From Sweltsa coloradensis (taxonomy: Eukaryota; Arthropoda; Insecta; Plecoptera; Chloroperlidae), in assembly GCA_024449915.1 (NCBI GenBank), contig JAMZAV010001732.1, positions 62,001 through 126,000 on the forward strand: a stretch of DNA of 64,000 bases, read 5' to 3'. The notes under the pieces were generated by a model. It was not told the origin of the DNA. It did no database searches and worked only from the letters and a program-made list of their open reading frames with translations. Position 1 is the stretch's first letter. The number at the start of each line of letters is the position of its first letter. Shown here in pieces: positions 21,710 to 35,100 of this stretch. The translations under genes and the position numbers were made by a program.

Positions 21710-24700
21710 GTAAGTAACTCTGACAGCTTCAGATGTTTTTTTTCGGAATCGTATTAAATATTAACGATTCTAACTACGGGAGTGATTCCCGAATAACAAT
21801 ATCGAGAAATCATAATAACCTTTTTTTAATTTTACATTGTCCAAAATTGCAACATTAACTCATATTCAAGGGACACCTTATAATGCTCTATGTCATACCG
21901 TCAACATTTGTGTTAAAGTTTAATCATTTCTATGAACACAACAATATGATGTCAATATAATATAAACGTAATATTTTTAAATAATATTATACAGAAGAAG
22001 AAAAATGTTTCAAAATGACAGGTTTATCAGCACGGGCTCACTGCAAGAACATGTTGTCCTCTAGTGGTGCTGCACAAAGCGGTCTTTTGTTTTTAGAAGT
22101 TCGTTTTGGAAACCTGATACTCGGGTTCAAACCCTGCTCGAGTTGTTTATTATTGTAGCTCTAGAATTGTGTAAATTGTGTCTAGAAATAAGCCCTTGCT
22201 GTATCTGCACAAAGTAAATAATATTCAATGATATTTAACATCTGTAGTAGGCTAGATCTCCAGTCTCCAATACGTACGTACAGAAGCTAACATACCAAAT
22301 TGAAGCATCGATCTGACCTATTCAAGGTGGCGATTTGACATTTCAATTTATGCTTCACATTATTTTTTAATGTGATTAAGTATTTTTCTGGATTGTTTTG
22401 ATATGGTGTTAGCTTGTGCAGCATGGGAATGCACAAACAGAAACAATAAGAAGATATTGCATTAGGGAATTTAGTAATCATTTGGTGTTGATGGCTATTT
22501 TACTTACCTGTCAACCTGACAGCACACTTGAAAAATATTTGGGTGGCAAATTGCTACAACCTACTTTAACATACAAACTTACCTATTTAAAATGGCTTCT
22601 AATTAATACACCAGTGGACCAAGACAAGGGATCTACCCTACTATAGAAGTTAAATATCATTGATAATATTATAATCAATGTATCGGTGGTCAGTGCAAAG
22701 ACAACAGATTCCTTGCAGTGCTGTCCCACAGAGATTAATACCTTGCTGTACCATGTATTCAGAACTCATAACAATTACATTTCACAAGTTGGTAAGACGA
22801 AGGATCGGTTGGGATAACCTCCTGGTCAATGAGGTACCCTGGTTAATACAAGTGGAGTAAGTGTAGACAAACATCTGTCTCACAACTGTTGATGTCTTGT
22901 CTCCAGGTGTCGCGTCCTTCAACCTCACCATCAGGCCAGACCATGTGCGTGTATTCGAGGCCGCAAAGTCTGTCACCTTCACCTGCTCAGCTGACGTGGC
23001 CCTCGCCGGGTGTCAGGTCAGGTGGTGGGACGATGATACCAAGGCAGGTCCGCTGCTGGAGCTGAGCCGGGGGCCTCAGTCCCAGGCCGACCCTGCCCAC
23101 CTGGACAGCAAGCTAACCGGCTACAGCTACAGCGGCCGGGGTCTGGGGGCCGGGGACTGCGGGGTCTCGCTGCAGGTGACGGGCGGGAAGCTATGGATGG
23201 TCGCCTGTCGCGTCCGAGCCGAGGGTGGAGGCTGGAAGTACGCCTGGGCCGAAATGTTTGCGAACAGTGAGTTGAACACAGTCTTCACACAGTAAAGTAT
23301 ATCTGTAACAAAACGGGATTTTAGACACGTCCAGCCACCCTCACAACCTAGGACGGAATAACACAAGAAACCTCGACCACGTCACAGTAGAGACAGAGTA
23401 TCGGGCAGTCGAGTTGAACACGTTGTAATTAAGGTTTCTCAAGCTGGTTTAATTTATGTTGTGGGTCGAGGGTCTTGTGTGGAAGAGCCAGGCACCGTGT
23501 GCATCATCTCCCAAGTACAGAGTTAGTGCGGAAGATGAGATAGTATTTGGAAAACATATATTGCACAGACACGTTCTTGAACGGACAAGTTGAATCGTGA
23601 AAGTTACTTTTTCGAAACTGATAAAAACTGGTTTAAACTGGCACCGGTTTTACCGTATTTTCAACCGTACGTGTCACACACCCCGTCCGAGGTGTTTTAA
23701 GATATGGGATCGACTGTTTTAACACGGTGGTGTCAATCGTTTGCTGCTGGAACATGAGATCCTTAGATTTGATATGGGATAAACCGGTTTTTGACCGGCT
23801 ACAACAATAATGGTCCAAATGAAAAACTTTTTCTATACATCATCGGTCGTGATGAGAGAATATAAATTTGAAAAAAATTGAAATAAATGACTTTGACTTA
23901 TGTTTATCCTCAAAATTGACTAAAAACAGAATTTTACCATAACAAATCCTGGGTTTTTGTCCTAGTGCAAAACGGTTGACTCCATCGTGTTAGACGGACG
24001 ATCCCTGTATCGAAAAACACCTCTGACGGGATATGTGACAGGATCGGCTGAAAATTTACTGAAAATGAGACTAGTTTGAACTAGTTTGAAACACTTTAAA
24101 ACAGTTCTTCACGTCTCAACTGGATTTTCCGATTATCTCTCAGTGTTTCTCGATTTGGTTAGTTGGGAAACACTCCCGTAGGTGTAATTGTTATTATTTA
24201 CTACAATTCAGAAATTCAAAAAGTCTGCCCCAACCGGGATTCGAACCACGGGTCTCCTTGTATCGCCTTGCACACACTTACACTGTACTTGGCGAGATAC
24301 CCCCCCCCCCCCACACACACAAGCTGCAGGTCCCCCCCCCAAACAAACTCTGCTCACTAACTGTTGTTGTTGTTGCTGAGCCAGAAAGTGAGCCAAGCAA
24401 CAAGTGTTCAAACATTCTTTCTAATATCAATGAGGAGAAAGATTTCCTGGTCCTACATGGTTGGCTGAAGTTGAACACTAGACAGTCTTCACCCGGTTTA
24501 GTTTTAGTGACAACACAGAATGTGTTTCTCCCTCGTTACAGACAATCTTCACCTCTCTACCACACTGACACCAACAGAGCAGGTCGTCCTCCCGGGCGGG
24601 GAGGCGAGGTTCATGCTGAAGGCGGGGAAGCCACTGAGTCTATGCAGGTTCAACCTGCCTAGCGAGTCTGCTTGGCTCGAGTTTAACCAGGGAGCGGGGT

Positions 24701-27700
24701 CTGCCCACAGCACCGGCCGGCATCTCTACCTCGGGGCCGAACTGCAGAGCGGAGAGTGTGGCCTCACGCTTACCAACATCAGCAAGGCGGACAACGGACC
24801 TGTCAGGGCCTATATTTGGTCTCCCTCATACAAGGATGACGCCAGATACACTGCGCTTGTCGTGGCACGTGAGTAAAGGTGTAATTTATATAAGAGTCAA
24901 CCAGATATATTGGGTCCAAAATCATTATTGTTTTTATTTCATTTCTTGTTTAATATATACTATACTTGCTCCAACGAAAGAATGCAGATGCTTGGTAGTG
25001 GTGGGGATAGAATGAATGCGCGGTAAAAGGAATTTTGCCTTTGTGTATGAAAGAGAAATATCTTTTACCAACGCAAGCAAAAATTATTTGTGCTAGATCA
25101 CAGAGTTCCTCTGTGTTCAAGATCCACGCTGAGCTAGCGTGAATAGAATTTGACAAAGTTGTTATGTTGGGAAAACAATTTCGAGCAACCTGCATTCTTT
25201 CGTTGGGACCACTATATGAAAGTCAATTCATTGTAAAATTTAACAAAATTCCGTGTCTTGAGGCAACATCACTGTGAGAAAAAACGTATAAAGAGGTTCA
25301 ATACAAACAAGGTTGACAGGTTGTTATTAATATAGTAAAAATGTGGTGATTATTTTGTGGGTCGAAGAATAAAACTCAATTCAAGGGGTATTGCAACATG
25401 ATCAGGCCAAGCCAAGTAAGTGCGGGTGACCAATATTTGACAAAAGACTATTGCACCGACATACTCTCGAACGGAAAAGTTCAAAAGTGAAAAACTACAT
25501 TTTTGATAGTGGTTAAAACTAGTTCAAACTGGCACCAGTTTTACCTTATTTGTCACATTAAGGTGTTGTTGGATACGGGATTGACCGCCTAAACACGCTG
25601 GTGTCAACTGATTTGCACTATGACATAAACTCTACATTTGAGATGATAAAATCAGTTTTGCCAGGTTTACTGAAAAATAGTCTGATTAAAACTTTTTTCT
25701 CTACATCATCGGGCGCAATGAGTAGATTGGATAGAGAAAAAAAAAACAGGAAAAAAAGTTATGTCTACCTTTCAGGCACAAAAATGCATTTTTTCTTCCA
25801 GGTTTGTACAGTTGACGTCATATACCGCCAGCTAAGCTTTTATTAAAACCGAATCATTCATCCAAAATACGATGGTGTTTATGCTTTTCGCTACTAACTC
25901 TTTATTTTGTAGGCTTAGGAGCCTTTATTATTGTTTGTTCTGACCTCATGAAAGCTGAAATGTGTTTGTGCATTGAGGCCTATTGCTGTCAATTGTAAGA
26001 TGTAGGTTTAGCATTCAGAACAAATTATCGATCACTATCACCTTTTGTTGTTAAGAAATTAAATGTTATAAAATATGTTTGAAACGTGCTTTCCATCCAA
26101 TTAAATTGTCTCTTGTTGCATCCTCTGTAGATTGCAACATTGTACCTTGGAACACACGATGATGTTGTAACATTCACACCTTTCACAACAACCTCAGTCA
26201 ATAAATATTTCAGATTGGACATATATGCGTAATTATAGTAATGCAAATAGAACCCCCTCTTTGTACCCCGCTTAGCTTTTCCACACTGCGCTGTTCACTG
26301 TCGCACAGCCCTTCGTAGTGCGAGCGAGACGAGAAACTACAACGCGACAAGGATGCGTGTAACGATGATAACATTGAGTATCCAGACACATCTTACACCA
26401 TTTTATTGCATAAGAACTTATTAAAGACAAACGTGACACATTTTATTAGGGTTATATCCCGCAGGATCCATCGACCTCATGTTGTGTGTTTTCCTCTCTA
26501 AAGGATTAAGTAACAAGTTCCTCAGTGTGTTCTCTCAGTCATGCTATGTGTTGCTTCAGGTCGCCCCACTGCACCAACTCTACAACTGGTCTACACGAGA
26601 GACAACGTCACGGCCACCTGTGAGGTGCAGGAAAGTCGCCCTGTCGCCAACATGTCCTGGGTCCTGGGCGACGCTGTCATCCTCAAGGACGTTATCACTC
26701 ACGCCACAGCTCAGGACAAGTGGAGGTGGCCCTGGATGACGGGGTCTATCAAGCAGACCCTCACACTAGAGCTGCAGCCCCAACACAACGGCAAGGACTT
26801 GAAGTGCGTGGTCTCCCACGTCACCTTGGCCCAGCCACTGGTTGTCAGGAAATTGTTACGGTTTACAGGTGAGCTATGTACTTCCACAAACAGGATCATT
26901 TCAACTCATTCAAAGTCCACTGCAGAAACTTTGTCTTGATGTATTTATTAAACGGGGATCAAGGCCTGTTGGCCTTGATTGTTTTGAGGTTCATCGACAT
27001 AAGCTTCACCAAAACAAAACAATTTTGAATTTTCGAACACTGCAGTATTCACAACGGTGTTGTAAGAAAAATCTTCCTTGTTTTCGTTGTTCATACTTGA
27101 GTGTGTTAGTATCGTCCCTAGCGAGCTGCCCTCCCCTTGCTAATACGGACATTTGCACATTTGATGGAGGAGAACTAAACTTTGGCCATTCACAGATAGC
27201 CGTGGCTCCTGTGCCCTCGCTGACCTCCCAGTCAGTGCTGATATCCTGCTCTTTGGCAGGCGAGGCAGTTAACTGCAGACAACCACAGCAGATAGGTGGT
27301 GAGACTGAATGTTTCTTGTTTATAATAGCTGCCTCAGTTTCAACTACAATGTGTGAACCCCTGACCATTAATGTTAAATGTGAAATTATCTACATTTTGC
27401 GCGTAAATTTGTTAATATTCCTTTACGGGTCACGATGTAACGCAACAATATGCGATTGAAAGAGAAGGTTTTTGTTCAGCTATAATGCATAAGATAGGGA
27501 ATTGCCAGCGCATTTCAATACGCAATAAACAAAAAACTAATACCGTTAGGCCCAAATGTGTTTTGCTATATTCACAAGCTCAATTTCATCTTGCAGTACC
27601 TGCAATCTGAAGGATATCTATTACATGCGCAGTTACCATCGATCGACTTTAAGTGAATATCTACTGATTCTGTACACCAGCGCTAATATCTCAAACTGAT

Positions 27701-30700
27701 GAGTCTTCCCTATTGAAGTAAGTGTGGACAAACATCTGTCTCACAACCTCTGATTTCTTGTCTCCAGGTGTCGCGTCCTTCAACCTAAACATCAGGCCAG
27801 ACCACGTGAATGCTGGCTGGGCCGCACAGTCTGTCTCCTTCACCTGCTCAGCTGACGTGGCCCTCGCCGGGTGTCAGGTCAGGTGGTGGGATCATACCAA
27901 GGCAGGTCCACTGCTGGAGCTGAGCCGGGGGCCTCAGTCCCAGGCCGACCCTGCCCACCTGTACAGCAATGAGGGCGACAAGCTAACCGGCTACAGCTAC
28001 AGCGGCCGGGGTCTGGGGGCCGGGGACTGCGGGGTCACGCTGCAGGTGGATGGCTGGAAGCATTGGATGGTCGCATGTCGCGTCCGAGCCGAGAGCGGAG
28101 GCTGGAAGTACGCCTGGGCCGACCTCTATGCTACCAGTGAGTTGAACACAGTCTTAACACAGTAAAGTATCTGTAACAACACGGGATGTGAGACACGTCC
28201 ACCCACCCTCACAACCTAGGACGGAATAATACAAGAAACCTCGACCATGTCACAGTAGAGACAGAGTATCGGGCAGTCGGGGCGCTCTCCGAAGCCCCAC
28301 TCTCCGATGGCCCACCTACCTGCTTAAGAAACCCATGTTACACCACGTAGCACGGTCTCTTACGCGGTAAATTCAAATGTTAAATATATAATTCTCTATA
28401 TTGAACAGTATTGTTTCTCGTTTTCAAACTTGCCTGTATTATTAAGGGGGGGGGATATTGCCACCAAATATTTTTTGGAACAAAATATTTATAGGTAAAG
28501 GGTTAGGTTAGGTAAGGTTAGGTTAGGTTAGGTTGGGTTGGGTTGGGTTAGGTTGGGTTAGGTTAGGTTATGGTATGTTAGGTTAGTTTAGGTTAGTTTA
28601 ATTTAGGTTATGTTAGGTGAGGTTAGGTTAGGTTAGCTGGTCATATAGCTAAACGAACTATAAAACCACTAATATTTATTATAAAACAGATATGACTCAA
28701 CTAAGATTGAATAATATTCTTAAATTCGGAGAGACTTTGATAAAATGTTAGTAATAATACAAAATATTCAATTCAACTACATACATACATTATAAATACA
28801 GGTAAATAATAAGTTTGAGAAGACTATTCAATATACCATGCACATTGAACTATTTGCATTTACCGCGCTGTGGGAGTGCACTTACATTACGTGGTGTAAC
28901 ATGGGCTTCATTAGCAGGTAGGTGGGCCATCGGAGAGTAGGGTATCGGAGACTAAAAAGGTTGGTGGGGCATCGGAGAGTGGGGCTTCGGAGATGCGTCC
29001 GGGCAGTCAAGTGGAAAACGTGGTAATTGAGGTTTCTCAAACAGGTTCAGTTTACGTTGTGGGTTGAGGGTAGAGGGTCTTGTATGGCAGAGCCAGGGCA
29101 CAATGTGCAGCACATTCAAATAAACCTCCATTTAACCATGATGTACACCAGTACAACACTCGTCATAAGAGCCACATTCATTCTTAACAGTATTGTACCA
29201 AACTAACACAAAAAAACTTTATGACAATTAATTTTAAACTTTTAATAAATTGCAAACATGATAGCTCATGCTAAAGATCTAATAACATTCCGAAGTAAAC
29301 TTAAAACATTATTGACCCTTAAAGCCTACTACACCATGGAGGAGTTCCTTCAAGACAAAGAACTTGAATTTGACAATAAGTGAGTGTACTTCCAAAGTTC
29401 AAATTTAGCTCATGATGAATGTAATGCTCTTATTAATGTTTCATTGTTATTATAACTTCTAGTAGGCCTTATTCAAAGATGTGAAAATATTGTATCGAAT
29501 TAATTATATTTTGATCACTGAATTTTATCTTATATCACTATGTTATTGTTATTTTTATTAAATTGTAACAATAGGGAACTAGCCTTGGTCTCAAATTCAC
29601 GTTTTTCATTTTTTATTATTTATAGAACACAGTTAAATAAACTTCACAAATGAAAGATTTTTTTTTTAAATCATCCGTGGTAACTACGGGGGTACAAAGT
29701 TATAGGGTTTTGAACCCCCGCGCAAACGCTCGTTCTTGGTTCAACTGCGTTACGTAGCTTGCAGCATGCTCATCGTTGTAGTTTGTATAAATACTACAAC
29801 AACAACAAAAGCTCGACGAGCGGCCGTGCGCGGCAGCGAAGCCTAGAGGCAATCCAGTGGACCGTGCTCATCAATAATCGGACTATTTTGACAACAACAC
29901 GAACGATGACAAAGATGACGACCATGTGATTTTGACAGTGCGTCTACCCGACCTTGACTAGAAAGAGATTTATTTTTCATTGGTGGGAAAGAGCCACTGG
30001 TTATTTCTCTATGGTACAGTCATTCAAGGCTGCGCTAGGCTAGGCCCTACGCCCTAGGCTGTGTCTTTGCCCTAGGTTAGGTAAACCAATTCTATAAAAT
30101 GTCCATTTGGATGCCCTAGACACAGCCTAGCCTAGGTAGGGCTAGGCCGAGGCATTTCCTGTATCCAGTTTTTTTAGGTTGATGATGATGATATCATTTA
30201 TATCATTGATGTTTGGTAGGGTTTTAGATTTTAGATTTAAATATGCGCCTAGACCTGGGCGTAGTGATAGGCCTACCTCGGCCCTAGGTAGAAGGGCCTA
30301 GGTCTACCAAGAGGGCAAAGGCTACCACTGTAGAAACACCGGAGAAGATCATTTTATACACGTGCCAAAAGAACCAAACGACAAACAAGACAAAAAGAAT
30401 TGTTCAAAGCTGCAGCACGAGAATGTTTTGAGGAGGACGCCCCCTCTACAAATTCACTCTACTGTTGTGAAGACCACTTTGATGCAAGTAAATATTATTG
30501 GTCTACTAGCTTTTTAATTATTCACAAGTGAATTTCCTATAAGCTTCTGTTAGGCTCCGACCAAATATTCTCGCAGCAAAATTTGCCTTGGGATTATAAG
30601 TCTAGGGCCTAAACGTAAGAGGCGTTTTCTCGCATGGGAGAATGTCACAAATTCAATTTTTTTTTAATATTTTCCCGCGAGAAAATGAGTTACGTATAGG

Positions 30701-32119
30701 TCCTAGGCTTATAATAATCCCTTAATATCATTTAATTACATGAAAGTGGTATTCACAACGGTAAAGTGAATTTGCAGCGGTAGGCTAGAGGCCCTACGAC
30801 TCCTTGACATATTCTCGTCTTGTTGCGTTTAACCATTATTTTCACCTGTTTAGTTTTTTTGGCACATATATAAATACTTTCTCCGGTGTTTCTAGAGTGG
30901 TGTTTAAACACATCGGTACCTTACACCTTTTATTAAGCGCCATTTCTTTTAAATTCAATCAAAAGGATCATTGAGAAACGATAGCAGGAATGACAGCGGG
31001 CGCAGTGACGGCAACTGTCTGCTAGGATGTGTTTGACCCACCGCCGACTGGATGGTAGAATATCTACCATTTATATCTAGATAGCGGTGCGCCTTTGGGT
31101 CTGCGCTAGGCTGCGGTCAGCAGTCTGACGTCACACTACTTTCGTGTTGTCTTTTGGCGGGAAGCCAGATTCAAATTTCAGCGTTAAATATTGAGAAAAG
31201 TATTAACCTTAGACAAAAAAAAACTTTTATGTTATTTTTTTTTAGATGTTATCTTTAACATATTCGATTTCTGGAATGAAGGCTAGTTCCCTATTGTGAA
31301 AATCAGACGACACAATCTTCACTGGTTGTCTTTGTTTAACATTTACTTTTATTTCACCTGTACTTTTGAAAAATGTGTCTGAATAAAATATTGAAAATTG
31401 AAAAATCTTCCAAGTCCGGAGTTAGTGCGGGAGTAGAGATATTAATCGGTAAACATAGAGCTCTCACATCGACACATCGAGTCTCGAACGCATAAGTTGA
31501 AACGGTAAAAGTTATATTTTCAAAACTGGTAAAAACTGGTTTAAACCAGCACTGTTTTTAGCTTATTTTCAACCGATCGTGTTACACATGCCGTGCGAGG
31601 TGTACGGATACGGGATCGACCGTCTGAACACGGTGGTGTCAACCATTTTGCTCTAGGACAAGAACCCTAGACGTCACATGGCATAAACTGGTTTTTTACC
31701 ATCTTAACCATTATTGGCCCTCATAAAAAACTTTTTTTTCACATCATCGGTCATGATGATAGAAGATGATTTTGACAAAAAGTTGAAAAAATTACTTTGG
31801 CTCTCTTCTAGGCACAAATTAGGCTAATAACCGGTTTTTACCATGTTAAATCTAAGGGTTTTGTCCTAGCACATAACGGTTGACACCATCGTGTTCAGAC
31901 GGTCGATCCTGTATCTAAAAACACCTCGGACGGGGGTTGTGACACGAACCACTAAGAGTTTGGTGACAATGGTACAAGTTTGAGCTAGTTTGAACCATTT
32001 GTAGAGAAAGATTTTTTACAAGTTCCAATTAAAGATTTTGATTGTCTCTTGGTGTAGTAGATATTTTCCGAGTGTCGCCTCGCCCACACTAACTATCGTC
32101 GTCGTCGTCGTCGTCGTCG

Positions 32120-32163
<44 letters not shown>

Positions 32164-35100
32164 GCTGTTGCTGCTGAGCCAGAAAGTAAGCCAAGCAACA
32201 AGTGTTGAAACTCTCACTCTGATATCAACGAGAAGGTTTCCTGGTCCGACAAGGTTGGCTGGAGTTGAACATTAGACAGTCTTGACCCTATCTAGTCTGA
32301 GTGACAACACGGAATGTGTTTCTCCCTCGTTACAGGCCTGGTCCCCCCTCCCTCACAACCTGACAACACAGAGAGAGCAGGTCGTCCTCCCGGGCGGGGA
32401 GGCGAGGTTCATGCTGAAGGCGGGGACGCCGCTAAATGTCTGCAAGTTCACCCTGCCTAGTGGGTATGTGCTCTTCTCGTCTCTTGGATCTAACCACAGC
32501 ACCGGCCGGCATCTCTACCTCGGGGCCGGACTGCAGAGCGGAGATTGTGGCCTCACGCTTACCAACGTCAGCGAGGCGGACAACGGACCGGTCAGGGGTT
32601 ATATGCGGTCTCATACAGACAAGTATGACCACAGATACACTGCGCTAGTCGTGGCACGTGAGTCAATGTGTATTACTTATTAGGCTCAACCTGATTTACT
32701 TGGTTCAACATTATCATTGTTTTAATTTTATTTCTTGTTAAGTAATTGCAAGAAAAGTAAATAAGTTGTAGCATTTATTTTGTTTCCGTGTCTCGAGGCA
32801 ACATCACCGGGAGCAGAAACCCATTAGAGGTTTATTATTCTAAAAACATGTTTATTATTATATTTTTGTCATAGACTATAAAGCTCAATTAAACAGGTAT
32901 TGCAAAATGATCAGGCTGAGCCATGTAAGTGCGGGTGAGGCGATATTTGTCAAATGTCTATTGCACTGAAGAAGTATCTAACAAACAATTTGAACAACAA
33001 TTCTATTCGTAATTTTAATAAGATTGTTATCCTTAAAAAAAAGCAATCAGAATTTTATTCAAGCTAACAACAGGCAATCATGCCGGCAGCTTTTTTATCA
33101 ACTTAACATTTTAACAGTTGCCAGCCTTTACATCTTGGAAGTCGCCTGCTAAATCAAGTCTAATCTGGGGAAACTCAAAATAAACAGCAGCATCCACTGT
33201 CATCACACTAGAAACCGTGATAATGTACATGTCTTGCCTCGCAGACTAGAGTTAACCCAAAAGAGTCAAGACTTCCTTGGTGCAAAGATCTATAATATTC
33301 TTATTCTTCCTAAACATATCACCAACATTGAAAAGACATGCGATTTTAGGAATACTTTAAAAAACTTTTTAATCACACGGGCTTTTTACAGCATTAATGA
33401 TTTATTTGAACACTAACCTTGTGCCAGTCAGTTCTTCTTTTATCACCATGTTTCAATTTAAATATGTACATCTGTATCTGTGATAGCAATCTGTGAAAGC
33501 ACAAAAGTGAATTCCAATGTGTTTTTAATTGTATCACCTTGTAAGCTAATGTTTTACTAAAAATGTTTACTGGGAATTAATAATTTACCTTATATGTACC
33601 ATATATTAGTGTTTATCACACGTTAATACCTTTATGTATAATAAAGAGCTGAACCGAACTGAACTGAATCATGAAAATTTTTTTTTCAAAACTGGTAAAA
33701 ACTGGTTCAAACTAGCTTAACTTTAACCTTATTTTTAACCGTTCGTGTCACACACCCCGTCCCAGGTGTGTTTGGATACGGGATTGGCAGTCTTAACACG
33801 ATGGTGTTAACCGATTAATGCTAGGACAAAAACTCTACAAATGGCATGATAAAATCCGTTTTTTGATGGATTTACCAATAATGGTCCAATTAAGAATCTA
33901 TTCTCTCAACATCATCAGGCGCGATGAGTGAAGATGGGTTAGAAAAAAATTCATTAGAAACAAATTTGGCTTATTTAGGATCACAAATGAGTTTTTCTCC
34001 AAAGTCTGTACAGTTAACGCTATTTACTGCCCGCTATGCTTCTAAGAGGATGTAATTGTTTATCCAAACACGATGGTGTCAACCGATTTGCGCTGCTACT
34101 AAATCACTACATTTTGTAGGCTTAGGAGCCTTTATTATTGATGGTTTTGACGTCATGAAAGCTCTAGTGCATGCCAATGCAAGTCAATGTAAGATGTAGC
34201 TTTAGCATTAAAACAAAATCATCAATCACGAACAGCCTTTGTTGTGAAGAAATAATACCTTTTAAAATATGTTTGAAACGGGCTTCCCATCTAACTTCAT
34301 TGTCACTTGTTGCATCGTCTGCAGATTGCGACATTGTACCATGGAACACACGATGAAGTAGCTACTTTCATACCTACCGCACCATCCTCAGTCAATAACT
34401 CTTTTAAATTCGACATATATGCGTTATGATAGCAATGCAAAGTAAATGACCAATAACATGTAGTAGCATGTAAGTAGCATGCGTTGACAAGTCCTACACT
34501 ACATGTTTGTACCCTCCCCCCCATCCCCCTTAACCAACCTCCCTGGCGGCGAGATACTGAACTCGTTGGCGACCATGCGACATCTTCAGGTAGACACCAC
34601 ACAGAGCTTGTAACTAGCGCTAATATAAAACCAAGCCGTCCCTTGTGTGTTAGCTTCGACTATATTATCTAGTTTAATCGTGGTCCCTGTGTTTGATTCC
34701 CTCTAGCAGCTCACTAGCCCGGCCGAATCCCAGCCACCTGTGACGTGTAGAAGGGTCGCCCTGTTGCCTCAGTGTTTTCTCTCAGTCATGCCATGTGATG
34801 CTTCAGGTCGCCCCACTGCACCAACTCTACGCCTGGTCTACACGGGAGACAACGTCACGGCCACCTGTGAGGTGCAGGAGAGTCGCCCTGTCGCCAACAT
34901 ATCCTGGGTCCTGGGCGACGCTGTCATCCGCGAGGACGCTATTGACGACACCCAAGCTACAGCTCAGGATGAGTGGAGGTGGCCCTGGATGACGGAAGCT
35001 ATCAAGCAGACTCTCACACTACAGCTGCAGCCCCAAAACAACGGCAAGGTCTTAAAGTGCGTGGTCTCCCACGTCGCATTGGCCCAGCCACTGGTTGTCA

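Larger units (their letters stand above)
29113..31406 (+). mobile_element. 5'-truncated LINE insertion, itself interrupted
   Basis: Comparison with module 1 (23.49-23.52 kb) shows this block is absent there. Its start codes for the C-terminal end of a LINE reverse transcriptase: AHAKDLITFRSKLKTLLTLK then AYYTMEEFLQDKELEFDNK and a stop at ~29383. Its end, AATAAAATATTGAAAATTG, looks like a LINE tail. A TIR element (29569-31296) is nested in the 3' untranslated part. Confidence 0.7.

Noticed and set aside
24258..24662. 134-residue frame overlapping the Ig B1 exon
   Set aside because: It is out of frame with the conserved B domain and passes through the conserved acceptor.
26842..27459. 205-residue open frame overlapping the Ig C1 exon end
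   Set aside because: It is in a different frame from the exon and crosses its donor site and the CCP relic; chance opening.
28500..28636. Telomere or chromosome-fusion scar
   Set aside because: The array is short, imperfect and inside a transposable element with proven ends.
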